A stretch of DNA of 64,000 nucleotides from the NCBI RefSeq assembly GCF_030232885.1, contig NZ_JASPGD010000004.1, positions 124,001 to 188,000 of the forward strand, given 5' to 3'. This document shows positions 37,615-45,429 of this stretch, one piece after another. Numbering within the stretch: the first letter of the stretch is position 1; the number at the start of each line of letters is the position of its first letter. The position numbers were made by a program, and so were the translations under genes. This stretch comes from Corynebacterium sp. MSK297 (GTDB lineage: Bacteria; Actinomycetota; Actinomycetes; Mycobacteriales; Mycobacteriaceae). Below the pieces are notes generated by a model. That model had not been told where the DNA came from. It saw only the letters and a list, made by a program, of their open reading frames with translations, and did no database searches.

Positions 37615-39156
37615 ATGGCAACGGCCACTTCATTCTTTTCGCGGACTAAGATCATTGCGCCAAAAGAATTTAACCGCTGGTTAATCCCACCAGCCGCCCT
37701 GGCAATTCATTTATCTATTGGCCAGGTTTATGCCTTTTCGGTATTTAAAGCCCCGCTCATGGAATTTTTCGCTGTCCGGGAAGTGGCCGTGGGCTGGATC
37801 TTCTCCCTCGCGATCGGCATGCTGGGGCTTTCTTCTGCTGTCGCTGGAAATTGGGTAGAAAAGGTCGGCCCGAGAACGTCCATGGCTATCGCCGGCCTGT
37901 TCTGGGTCGTTGGCTTCTTCGTCGCCACGTTTGGACTGGCCATTGGACAATTATGGCTGGTTTACGTGGGCTATGGCGCCATTGGCGGTATTGGCCTGGG
38001 CATCGGGTATATCTCCCCAGTTTCCACGTTGATGAAGTGGTTCCCCGATAAGCCCGGCCTGGCTACAGGAATGGCAATCATGGGCTTCGGTGGTGGCGCA
38101 CTCATTGCAAGCCCAGCGTCGAATACCTTGATGGAATTTTTTGGCGGTGGCACGGAAACTGCCGATCTTGCCGACGGCCTTTACGGGACTTTCCTGACCT
38201 TGGCCATCTTGTATCTCGTGGTTATTGCACTAGGTTCCTACGCGATCCGCTTGCCGCACCCAGATTGGATACCAGCGGGATTCAAACCGGAAGACAACTC
38301 CGGGAAGAAACTGAAAACCACAGGCAACGTCTCTGCGAATACAGCTATCCGTACCCCGCAGTTCTGGCTGTTGTGGATAGTGCTGTTTGTTAACGTCACT
38401 GCTGGTATCGGAATTCTGGAAAATGCTGCACCGATGGCACAGGATTATTTTCCGGAAATCACCGCGGGTGCTGCCGCAGGATATGTGGGTTTGCTGTCTC
38501 TGGCCAATATGGGCGGTCGTTTTGTGTGGTCGACGGTCTCGGACTGGATCGGTAGGAAGAACACCTATTTCCTGTACCTCGGACTTGGCTTGCTGTTGTA
38601 CCTGGTGGTTGCTACTTTCTCCTCGGCCTCGCTGACGATCTTCGTTCTCAGCACGTTGATAATCATTTCGTTCTATGGTGGTGGTTTTTCCACGGTTCCG
38701 GCTTACCTCAAGGATCTTTTCGGGGTGTATAACGTTGGCGCCATTCACGGTCGGTTGCTCACGGCTTGGGCAGCTGCTGGTATAGCTGGCCCGCTTATCG
38801 TAAATACTCTGGTGGAATCGCGTGCCGACGCCGGCTTGGATGGTGCCGACCTGTACCGAGCCAGCCTTTTGTTGATGTGTGGTCTTCTGGCGGTGGGTGT
38901 GATTGCTAACTTCCTGATCCGGCCGGTCGATGAGAAACATCACGTTGATGTCGACGTCGTCAAGGAAAAAGAAGCTGCCGACCGTAAAGCAGTCGATGAT
39001 GCAGAGCATGCCGCGAAAGAAAGCGGACAGGCGAAAGGCAATTCCAGCTTCGTGCACAATGCGGTTTCGTTGATCTTGGGGGTATTCATTGGTGTCAGCC
39101 TGGCTTTCGGCCTTTGGGACACTATGGTGCGTGCAGCAGGGCTGTTTACCGGATAG
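37615..39156 (+). CDS. OFA-family MFS transporter (oxalate/formate antiporter type)
   Basis: This 12-helix major facilitator resembles oxalate:formate antiporters. The opening RWLIPPAALAIHLSIGQVYAF is characteristic of the family, and GIGLGIGYISPVSTLMKWFPDKPGLATGMAIMG is its signature region near residue 135. The 513-residue protein ends, after a hydrophilic Lys/Asp/Ala-rich linker (about 440-482), with one extra hydrophobic helix (residues about 485-513, with GLWDTMVRAAGLF). That tail looks like the separate small subunit often encoded next to OFA transporters, here fused. Its location among molybdenum-cofactor and fdhD genes makes formate or a related monocarboxylate a reasonable substrate guess. 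A GGGGAG Shine-Dalgarno sequence precedes ATG 37615. Confidence 0.9.
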   Translation: MATATSFFSRTKIIAPKEFNRWLIPPAALAIHLSIGQVYAFSVFKAPLMEFFAVREVAVGWIFSLAIGMLGLSSAVAGNWVEKVGPRTSMAIAGLFWVVGFFVATFGLAIGQLWLVYVGYGAIGGIGLGIGYISPVSTLMKWFPDKPGLATGMAIMGFGGGALIASPASNTLMEFFGGGTETADLADGLYGTFLTLAILYLVVIALGSYAIRLPHPDWIPAGFKPEDNSGKKLKTTGNVSANTAIRTPQFWLLWIVLFVNVTAGIGILENAAPMAQDYFPEITAGAAAGYVGLLSLANMGGRFVWSTVSDWIGRKNTYFLYLGLGLLLYLVVATFSSASLTIFVLSTLIIISFYGGGFSTVPAYLKDLFGVYNVGAIHGRLLTAWAAAGIAGPLIVNTLVESRADAGLDGADLYRASLLLMCGLLAVGVIANFLIRPVDEKHHVDVDVVKEKEAADRKAVDDAEHAAKESGQAKGNSSFVHNAVSLILGVFIGVSLAFGLWDTMVRAAGLFTG

Positions 39157-39263
39157 CGTAATCACTAACACAGTGCGTCTAACCGTGTGAGATTTGCACA
39201 GAATATCGCGGTATACGGGTTGTCGAATAAGATTAGGGGAGAAAAACCCATATAGATTCTGCG

Positions 39264-39878
39264 GTGGATGAGCGAAGACATCGCAGCAGAAAGGCCAGCG
39301 TGGTGCATACCGACTCTGCAGGCATCCAGGATTCTGGGCATTCCCAACCCTCCCAACACACCCAGGACAGTGACCAGCGGCAACGAACAGGGCTGGTGTT
39401 GGTCTCCTCGACTCGTGCAGCCGCCGGGGTCTATAGCGACGAGTCTGGTCCTATCGCCGTACGATTTTTGCGTGACAAAGGCTTTCATACCCCAGATGCG
39501 CGTGTAATTGCGGATAAAGATATTTCCCGCGTGATCGATGAGGTTTTTACTAGCCCTGATCGGCCCGATGTTGTTTTAACCTCTGGTGGAACGGGCATCA
39601 GCCCCGATGATCGGGTGATTGAGTCGATTCAGCCGCGCTTGGATAAAGAGCTTCCTGGCATCGCGCATGCTTTTTGGTCGGAAGGGCTGGCAAAAACACC
39701 GACCGCTGTTATTTCCCGCGCGCTCGCTGGCACGGTGGGAGAGACGTTCGTGATGGCTATGCCCGGTTCACCCGGAGGAGTACGTGACGGGGTGAAGGTT
39801 CTGGACGGTATATTGCTCCATGTACTCAATGTGCTGAAAGGACGGCAAGTCTCCAATCATGGCAAACACCATTCCTAA
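39264..39878 (+). CDS. mog: Molybdopterin adenylyltransferase (Mog/MoaB family)
   Basis: It activates molybdopterin by adenylylation before metal insertion by MoeA. The core (about residues 42-190) has the Mog/MoaB fold with VLVSSTRAAAGVYSDESGP, DVVLTSGGTGISPDDRVIE and MAMPGSPGGVRDGVKVL. The first 40 residues are Ser/Gln/His-rich and not homologous. The start is therefore uncertain: GTG 39264 has TAGATT 5 nt upstream, but an internal GTG (39300 or 39303) could be used. The stop overlaps the moaE start by 20 nt, so the genes are cotranscribed. Confidence 0.9.
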   Translation: MDERRHRSRKASVVHTDSAGIQDSGHSQPSQHTQDSDQRQRTGLVLVSSTRAAAGVYSDESGPIAVRFLRDKGFHTPDARVIADKDISRVIDEVFTSPDRPDVVLTSGGTGISPDDRVIESIQPRLDKELPGIAHAFWSEGLAKTPTAVISRALAGTVGETFVMAMPGSPGGVRDGVKVLDGILLHVLNVLKGRQVSNHGKHHS

Positions 39879-40359
39879 TTCGCCCGGTCCGCGTACAGTT
39901 GATGAAAACCCGGTGGGCACATGTGGGGCTAACGAACGCATCGTTGGAACCGTACTTACCGGCGAGCCATTAGAGCCGCTACGCGAAGAAGCTAGTCGGC
40001 TCGTTCCCGATGCCACAGCTGGTGCTGTGGTTACTTTTGACGGCATCATCCGCAATCACGATAATGGGCACTCGGTTGCTGAACTGGTGTATTCCGCGCA
40101 CCCTTCTGCGGCGAAAGAATTATCTCGCGTTGTGGCGGTTATCGCCACCGAGTTTCCGGATGTACGTCTGTGGGCTGCGCACCGCACAGGCAAGCTCGGG
40201 ATTGGGGAGCTGGCTTTCGCCGTCGTGGTGGCAAGTGCACACCGCAAGGAAGCATTCGCCGCATGCGCTGAATTGGCTGATCGTGTCAAGGCCACCGTGC
40301 CAATTTGGAAAGAACAGTTCCTTGCCGACGGCTCCGCCCAATGGGTCGGCCTGGATTAA
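39859..40359 (+). CDS. moaE: Molybdopterin synthase catalytic subunit MoaE
   Basis: With MoaD thiocarboxylate it converts cyclic pyranopterin monophosphate to molybdopterin. The 166-residue protein has the MoaE pattern: GAVVTFDGIIRNHDNGHSV near residue 55, AAHRTGKLGIGELAFAVVVAS and the active-site PIWKEQFLADGSAQWVG at the C-terminus with its conserved Lys. Its own sulfur carrier MoaD is encoded about 4 kb away in the opposite direction, and moeB follows after 67 nt. Confidence 0.95.
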   Translation: MANTIPNSPGPRTVDENPVGTCGANERIVGTVLTGEPLEPLREEASRLVPDATAGAVVTFDGIIRNHDNGHSVAELVYSAHPSAAKELSRVVAVIATEFPDVRLWAAHRTGKLGIGELAFAVVVASAHRKEAFAACAELADRVKATVPIWKEQFLADGSAQWVGLD

Positions 40360-40426
40360 ACATAACGCGCCAAGTTTATATCTAGCGTTGATATCTAGCC
40401 GAGCTGAACTGGAGGGACAAGGACAT

Positions 40427-41647
40427 ATGGAGTTTGATCCACGGTGGGTTGCACGCTATCAACGGCAACTCAGCTTGCGTGGTTTTGGAAAGCAAGCGCA
40501 GGAAAAACTAGCTGGTTCTCACGTCGTAGTGGTCGGTGCTGGTGGGCTTGGTTCTCCGGTCCTGCTGTATTTAGCCGCTGCCGGGGTTGGTGCGCTGACC
40601 ATCATCGATGGTGATGAAGTCTCGCTGTCTAACCTGCACCGGCAGATCATTCATACCACCGGAGCGATCGGCACCCCGAAGGCGGTCTCGGCGCGCGACA
40701 CTATCCAAGCGCTTAACCCGGACATAGCGGTTGCCGTGATCAACGCTGATCTGGATCGGGACCATGCACGGGATATCTTCGCGGGTGCTGATCTTGTCAT
40801 TGATGGCACCGATAATTTAGGGGCGCGTTATCTCATTTCGTGGGCGGCGTTGCGTAGCGGAATTCCGCATATTTGGGCCTCTATTCTTGGCTTTGATGCA
40901 CAACTTTCAGTCTTTGGACTGGGAGACGGCCCGATTTATGAAGACGTTTTTCCCACACCACCACCAGCTGGATCGGTTCCTTCTTGCGCACAAGCTGGGG
41001 TGCTGGGGCCGGTGGTTGGAACGGTGGGCTCAGCCATGGCTCTCGAGGCGATTAAAGTGCTCACCGGTATTGGAATTCCGTTATCCGGGCGGTTGGGCTA
41101 TTTCGATGCGTTGTCGGGTGAATGGGAATATATCCCAGTACAAGCCAACGCTCGGACCCGAGAGACCGTGCTGTCTTCCGGTCCTATCCGCGCGGATACC
41201 ACCGAAGAACCAGGGGATCGTACTTTCGCTGCCCACAACGTTGACGAAAACTGGAGTGTCGATGAAGTGTGGAACGTAGATGACATTCCCGAAGACGCCG
41301 TGGTTATCGACGTCCGCGAACCAGAAGAATATGCAGAATTCGCGATTCCTGGGGCGTTGAATATTCCGCTGTCAACTTTTAGCGGTGGTCAAGCTCAGAG
41401 TGGTGCAGAGAAGTCTGGTACAGAGGCGAAGACTGTAGCGGGGGGTATTGAGGTTGCCGGTGAGGAAGCTATCGCGCAAGTCATCACCACTGTGCGTGCG
41501 CATAACCCACAGCATCCGGTGGTCATTTATTGTGCGGCAGGCAAGCGTTCAAACCAGGCCATCGCTCACCTGCACAAGGCGGGTGTTACGGGCCTGGGAA
41601 ATTTGCGCGGCGGCATTGACGCTTGGCTCGCACGCCAAACGGAATAA
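40427..41647 (+). CDS. moeB: MoaD adenylyltransferase MoeB with C-terminal rhodanese domain
   Basis: It adenylates the MoaD C-terminus and, through the rhodanese domain, can transfer sulfur to it. The 406-residue protein has the ThiF/E1 ATP motif VVVGAGGLGSPV (near residue 37), SNLHRQIIH and DGTDNLGARYLIS. A linker is followed by a rhodanese domain (about 290-405) with VIDVREPEEYAEFAIPGA and the active Cys in VIYCAAGKRSNQ (near 369). The Cys pairs that bind zinc in E. coli MoeB are replaced by a Pro-rich stretch (PTPPPAGSVPSCAQAG), as in other actinobacterial MoeBR proteins. ATG 40427 has GGAGGGACAAGGA upstream; the open frame back to 40010 is not coding. It ends 2 nt before the convergent mobA stop. 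Confidence 0.95.
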   Translation: MEFDPRWVARYQRQLSLRGFGKQAQEKLAGSHVVVVGAGGLGSPVLLYLAAAGVGALTIIDGDEVSLSNLHRQIIHTTGAIGTPKAVSARDTIQALNPDIAVAVINADLDRDHARDIFAGADLVIDGTDNLGARYLISWAALRSGIPHIWASILGFDAQLSVFGLGDGPIYEDVFPTPPPAGSVPSCAQAGVLGPVVGTVGSAMALEAIKVLTGIGIPLSGRLGYFDALSGEWEYIPVQANARTRETVLSSGPIRADTTEEPGDRTFAAHNVDENWSVDEVWNVDDIPEDAVVIDVREPEEYAEFAIPGALNIPLSTFSGGQAQSGAEKSGTEAKTVAGGIEVAGEEAIAQVITTVRAHNPQHPVVIYCAAGKRSNQAIAHLHKAGVTGLGNLRGGIDAWLARQTE

Positions 41648-41649
41648 GG

Positions 41650-42282
41650 CTAAGGTAGCTCGACTGCGCCGCGAACCTGCAACTCCGCAAGGCTGTCGTA
41701 ATCGACCTCGAGTCCAGCACCGTCGATGCTCACCCACTCCGAATGGCGCACCAGAGCACGCGCAGGCTTGTTCTGCGCTTCGCCGATCTCCGCGAGGCTG
41801 GCACGCAAGCGGCCTGACCGCCACACTGAGCACAGCGGATTCGCGATTCCAGCATCGTCTTTAATGATCGCTGCATCCCACTCCGCATTGCGTTCCAGCG
41901 CCGCAGCGAGATCGGGCAGCAACTGCCATGAGTCCGGTGCATCGACGCTTAAAATCGCCACGCGCTTCACGGAATCTGGGATAACGTACAAGCTCGCGGA
42001 GATTCCAGCTAAAGGCCCACCGTAAGCCGGTTTTTCTGCGGTGTGGGTAATTCCAGTTGCCAGATGTTTGGTGGAAACAATCACAATAAAATTCTTGTCA
42101 ATACCAAGTGATTGCACACCGGCGAGTTGGTGATCAATTAACCGCGTGCCATTGAGCCGAATCGTGGATTTATCAATCCCACCCATGCGCTCCGAGCGGC
42201 CACCGGCCAAAATGACGACTGCGAGGTCATCGAAGTTGGGGGAGTCGTCGGTAGGAAATTTCTGCTCAGCTGCCTTGTTCAT
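41650..42282 (-). CDS. mobA: Molybdenum cofactor guanylyltransferase MobA
   Basis: It attaches GMP from GTP to the molybdenum cofactor, making the dinucleotide form used by DMSO-reductase-family enzymes such as nitrate reductase and formate dehydrogenase. The 210-residue protein has the nucleotidyltransferase start VVILAGGRSERMGGIDKS, YGGPLAGISASL and a late SVDAPD metal-binding motif. Its sequence is rather divergent from MobA of enterobacteria. ATG 42282 follows AGGAAAA; the open frame extends further upstream into moaC and is not used. It is last in the moaA-moeA-moaC-mobA operon. Confidence 0.88.
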   Translation of the reverse strand: MNKAAEQKFPTDDSPNFDDLAVVILAGGRSERMGGIDKSTIRLNGTRLIDHQLAGVQSLGIDKNFIVIVSTKHLATGITHTAEKPAYGGPLAGISASLYVIPDSVKRVAILSVDAPDSWQLLPDLAAALERNAEWDAAIIKDDAGIANPLCSVWRSGRLRASLAEIGEAQNKPARALVRHSEWVSIDGAGLEVDYDSLAELQVRGAVELP

Positions 42283-42310
42283 AGCTTTTCCTGGTAGCGC
42301 TTTGGCCGTT

Positions 42311-42790
42311 TTAGTGTGGCTCTGGGCGGGACCAGTCGCCAGAGCGGCCGCCGGATTTCTTGATGATTGCACAATTGGTGATATAGGCGCTGCGGTCCAC
42401 GCCTTTGACCATGTCAATCACGTTGAGCGCAGCAACGTTGACGGCGGTCAGTGCTTCCATTTCCACGCCGGTGCGGTCCGCAGTGCGTACGGTGGCTTCG
42501 ATCCGGAGGTGGTGATCGTGCAAATCGAGGGAGACTTCGCAGCCATGGACTCCGATAGTGTGCGCTAATGGCAGCAATTCGGGAACTTTTTTCGCAGCAG
42601 AAATACCACCGATGCGGGCGACTGCGAAGACATCGCCTTTGGGGACGGTCCCGTCGCGCAGCGCCTGCAGGATTTCCGCAGAACACACGACAGAAGCCAC
42701 TGCGGTTGCAGAGCGCACGGTAGGTTTTTTCTCTGTCACATCGACCATATATGCATTTCCGGAGCTATCCAGATGTGGGGGTTGTTTCAT
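42311..42790 (-). CDS. moaC: Cyclic pyranopterin monophosphate synthase MoaC
   Basis: It converts the MoaA product (3',8-cyclo-7,8-dihydro-GTP) to cyclic pyranopterin monophosphate. The 159-residue protein has the MoaC landmarks: HLDSSGNAYMVDVTEKK at the start, ARIGGISAAKKVPELLPLAH near the middle, the TAVNVAALNVIDMVKGVDR helix with the catalytic Lys and Asp, and KKSGGRSGDW at the end. It lies between moeA (24 nt) and mobA. Confidence 0.97.
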   Translation of the reverse strand: MKQPPHLDSSGNAYMVDVTEKKPTVRSATAVASVVCSAEILQALRDGTVPKGDVFAVARIGGISAAKKVPELLPLAHTIGVHGCEVSLDLHDHHLRIEATVRTADRTGVEMEALTAVNVAALNVIDMVKGVDRSAYITNCAIIKKSGGRSGDWSRPEPH

Positions 42791-42814
42791 GTGCTTTCGC
42801 TTCCTCTCGAAGTA

Positions 42815-44200
42815 TTACCGAGACCAACCGAGCACGGTGACCATGCCGGTAGGATCATTCTGCTTTGTGCGTTCTGTCTGCGAGATAATCGCTAGTCCCG
42901 CAATCTCTGTCAGCGCACTGACGAAATGTGAGCCGGGCTTGCCGACGGTAGTCGGTACCGCAACCAAACCGGAATTAGCAGCTTCGATCCGCACCGGGAT
43001 CAACTGGGTTTTCCCGGGACGCGGTCGCGGCAGTGCGTGGTGGGCGGCAAGTTCTGCTGCCCGGTGTGGCCACCATGTGTCTGCTGTGTCTGCTGTGTCT
43101 GCGCGCTCAGGTGTATTTGTTGGGGATCCCCTGCGTCCTTGCACAATGTACAGGGCCGCGAGTGCGTAAACGGTGGCTGAGACATATGCAGCAACCGGAT
43201 TGCCCGGTAGAGTTACGACGGCCACCCCATTCCAGAGCCCAGCGCCTTGCGGGGAACCTGGCCTCTGCGCTGCATTGCCAAACCAGAAATCTGCGTTCGG
43301 AGATTGTGTGGCAGCAGCCTTGACCACATCAAATGCGCCTTGGGAAATCCCACCGGTGGTAACGATGAGATCCAGTGGCGGTTCCACTGATGAAGTGAGT
43401 TCGTCGAAAAGCGCGATTAGTTTTTCTACCCCATCGCCGACATGGAAGCGTTGAATATCCACCGGACCATGCTCAGCTAATAAATTCGCCACCATGGGGC
43501 CGTTGGAATCTACGATCCGGTAATTTGTCTGGTCGTCTAGACTGCCACGAGCCTTAGCACCCACGGCGTTGCTGCCTGCGGATGCAGCGCGTGTGCTCGC
43601 AGGGTTGGCGGTGGAAATAAGCTCGTCGCCAGAAGAGATCACCGCAACCCGGGGACGGCGATATACCGAGACTTGTGTGACTCCAGCCGTAAGCAAAAAC
43701 GCGAGCGTACCGGCATCGACAAGCGTGTGCGCGGCGACGATTTCTGCGCCAGGGGTTATTACTTCGCCGCGCAGCCGGATATGGCGCTTGGCCGGTAATT
43801 CGTGGATGGTTACCTGCTCAGGCAACTGCGACGGACCCAGCTGGGCATTGGTTAATTCCGATGGAACCACCCGTAATGAATTGCTATCGCCACAAATCGG
43901 TGCCCCCGTCATGATGCGCAGCGCCTGGTGCGGGGCAAGCTCTTGTGGGCTTTCACCTGCGGCAACTTCACCGACTACCGGAATCGTCCATGGGCCGGGG
44001 CCGGAAAGGTCTGCCTGGTGGACCAAAAAACCATCCATTGCAGAATTGTGAAACGACGGGATAGGCTGCTGTGCCTTTACCGGATGTGCAAGATAGTATC
44101 CGTGAGCTTCATGTACCGGCACAAGCTGTGGGTGAGGTGGCTGCACAAGCTCACAGACGCGAGCCAGATGCCGGTCCACCGATACAGGAGAGGTAGTCAT
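42815..44200 (-). CDS. moeA: Molybdopterin molybdenumtransferase MoeA (second copy)
   Basis: This 461-residue protein is a second MoeA, in the moaA-moeA-moaC-mobA operon. It has IPSFHNSAMDGFLVH (substrate site), ALRIMTGAPI, VTPGAEI-type VITPGAEIVAAH, RPRVAVISSGDEL, LIVTTGGISQGAFDVV and LPGNPVAAYVSA. A Ser/Ala-rich insertion (about residues 205-225) is not typical. Together with the copy at 36116, the window encodes two full-length MoeA proteins. Gene context makes this one the housekeeping copy. Confidence 0.95.
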   Translation of the reverse strand: MTTSPVSVDRHLARVCELVQPPHPQLVPVHEAHGYYLAHPVKAQQPIPSFHNSAMDGFLVHQADLSGPGPWTIPVVGEVAAGESPQELAPHQALRIMTGAPICGDSNSLRVVPSELTNAQLGPSQLPEQVTIHELPAKRHIRLRGEVITPGAEIVAAHTLVDAGTLAFLLTAGVTQVSVYRRPRVAVISSGDELISTANPASTRAASAGSNAVGAKARGSLDDQTNYRIVDSNGPMVANLLAEHGPVDIQRFHVGDGVEKLIALFDELTSSVEPPLDLIVTTGGISQGAFDVVKAAATQSPNADFWFGNAAQRPGSPQGAGLWNGVAVVTLPGNPVAAYVSATVYALAALYIVQGRRGSPTNTPERADTADTADTWWPHRAAELAAHHALPRPRPGKTQLIPVRIEAANSGLVAVPTTVGKPGSHFVSALTEIAGLAIISQTERTKQNDPTGMVTVLGWSR

Positions 44201-44220
44201 GGTCGGAGTGCTGCCTTATC

Positions 44221-45339
44221 CTATCCGCCGATAGCAGACATCGTGCGGGCAGGCTGTAAGAAGCCTTCGTCGTTAATGCCGTGGCCAGGCAGTTTCTCCC
44301 ACATGGCGCCAGCCCAGATTGTGGCTAGTTCTTCGTCGCTGGCGCCATCGCGGAGCAGATCACGCAATTGCGTTTCATTGTTGCTAAACAGACAGGTGCG
44401 AATCGCCCCGTCGGCAGTGAGTCGAGTGCGGTCACAGTCCCCACAGAATGGATAAGAAACTGAGCTGATAATACCTAAAGCTCCGCGTCGCATACTGCGA
44501 TCTGCATCCTCCCAGACGTCCCACAACGCTGCGGGTGCAGAACCGCGCGGTTGTTTCGCTGGTGTCATAATGAATGCGGATTGCAGCTTGGCCAAGATCT
44601 CGTCTGCGGTGATCATATCTTCCCGTGACCAGGCTTCACGCGGGCCCAACGGCATCTGTTCAATAAATCGCAGCTGCGCGCCTTTATTCAGGGCAAAATC
44701 GGCAAGATCGACCACATCATCTTCGTTAACGCCCTTCATCACCAAAGCGTTGATTTTGATGGGATTCAGACCGACTTCGGAACATTTATCGATGGAGCGC
44801 AGCACGTGATTCAGGCGGTCGCGACGGGTCAGCGCCGTGTATTTCTCCCTGTCAATCGTATCGAGCGAGATATTGATGCGATCCAGTCCTACGTCGGCAA
44901 GGCTTGCTGCGCGCTTATCGAGCCCCAGTCCGTTAGTCGTCAATGCGATTTCTGGCGTCTCGCCAGTATCCGTCGTCAAGGCTTTGGCCCGTGAAATGAT
45001 GCTGGGTAATGATTTGCGCAGTAACGGTTCGCCACCGGTGAAACGGAGTTTGCGCACCCCAAGCTTTTCCACGGCGATACGCACCAGGCGAATAACCTCG
45101 TCGTCGGACAGCACTTTGTCATTGTGCATCCATTGCAAACCTTCGGCGGGCATGCAATACGTGCAGCGTAAATTGCACTTATCGGTCAGGCTGACGCGCA
45201 GATCACGCGCGATGCGGCCGTAGCGGTCTGACAGCTGACGTGTGCCGTCGGCATTGGCAGTGGGCAGATCGGAGGCAACATCCTGCGCAGATGGAGTCGA
45301 CGGGATAATAGGTTCCGGCAGCATAACAGGTGTGGACAT
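44221..45339 (-). CDS. moaA: GTP 3',8-cyclase MoaA (radical SAM)
   Basis: This is the first step of molybdenum cofactor synthesis, using S-adenosylmethionine and two iron-sulfur clusters. The 372-residue protein has the radical SAM motif DKCNLRCTYCMPAEG (near residue 55). The C-terminal second-cluster Cys residues are in FCGDCDRTRLTADGAIR plus TCLF, and the conserved C-terminal Gly-Gly is in TMSAIGG. ATG 45339 follows TAGGAAC; the reading frame further upstream to 45408 is not supported. It begins the moaA-moeA-moaC-mobA operon, 90 nt after the acyl-CoA synthetase stop. Confidence 0.97.
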   Translation of the reverse strand: MSTPVMLPEPIIPSTPSAQDVASDLPTANADGTRQLSDRYGRIARDLRVSLTDKCNLRCTYCMPAEGLQWMHNDKVLSDDEVIRLVRIAVEKLGVRKLRFTGGEPLLRKSLPSIISRAKALTTDTGETPEIALTTNGLGLDKRAASLADVGLDRINISLDTIDREKYTALTRRDRLNHVLRSIDKCSEVGLNPIKINALVMKGVNEDDVVDLADFALNKGAQLRFIEQMPLGPREAWSREDMITADEILAKLQSAFIMTPAKQPRGSAPAALWDVWEDADRSMRRGALGIISSVSYPFCGDCDRTRLTADGAIRTCLFSNNETQLRDLLRDGASDEELATIWAGAMWEKLPGHGINDEGFLQPARTMSAIGG

Positions 45340-45429
45340 ATTAGTTCCTAGTTTAGTGACCGTGCGTGGCAGAAACAATGAGTACAGAAACCATGAGTGC
45401 AGACACAATGAATTCGGTAGTGGGGCTGA

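Noticed and set aside
38230-39171. 313-codon open frame antisense to the formate-type transporter
   Set aside because: The product is Gln/Arg/His-rich and lacks domains; the plus-strand frame is a clear MFS transporter.
40010-40426. Upstream extension of moeB
   Set aside because: It overlaps moaE in another frame; MoeB homology and a strong Shine-Dalgarno sequence begin only at 40427.
40427-41647. Loss of the zinc Cys residues in MoeB as a defect
   Set aside because: Actinobacterial MoeB-rhodanese proteins commonly have the Pro-rich replacement, and all ATP-binding motifs and the rhodanese Cys are intact.
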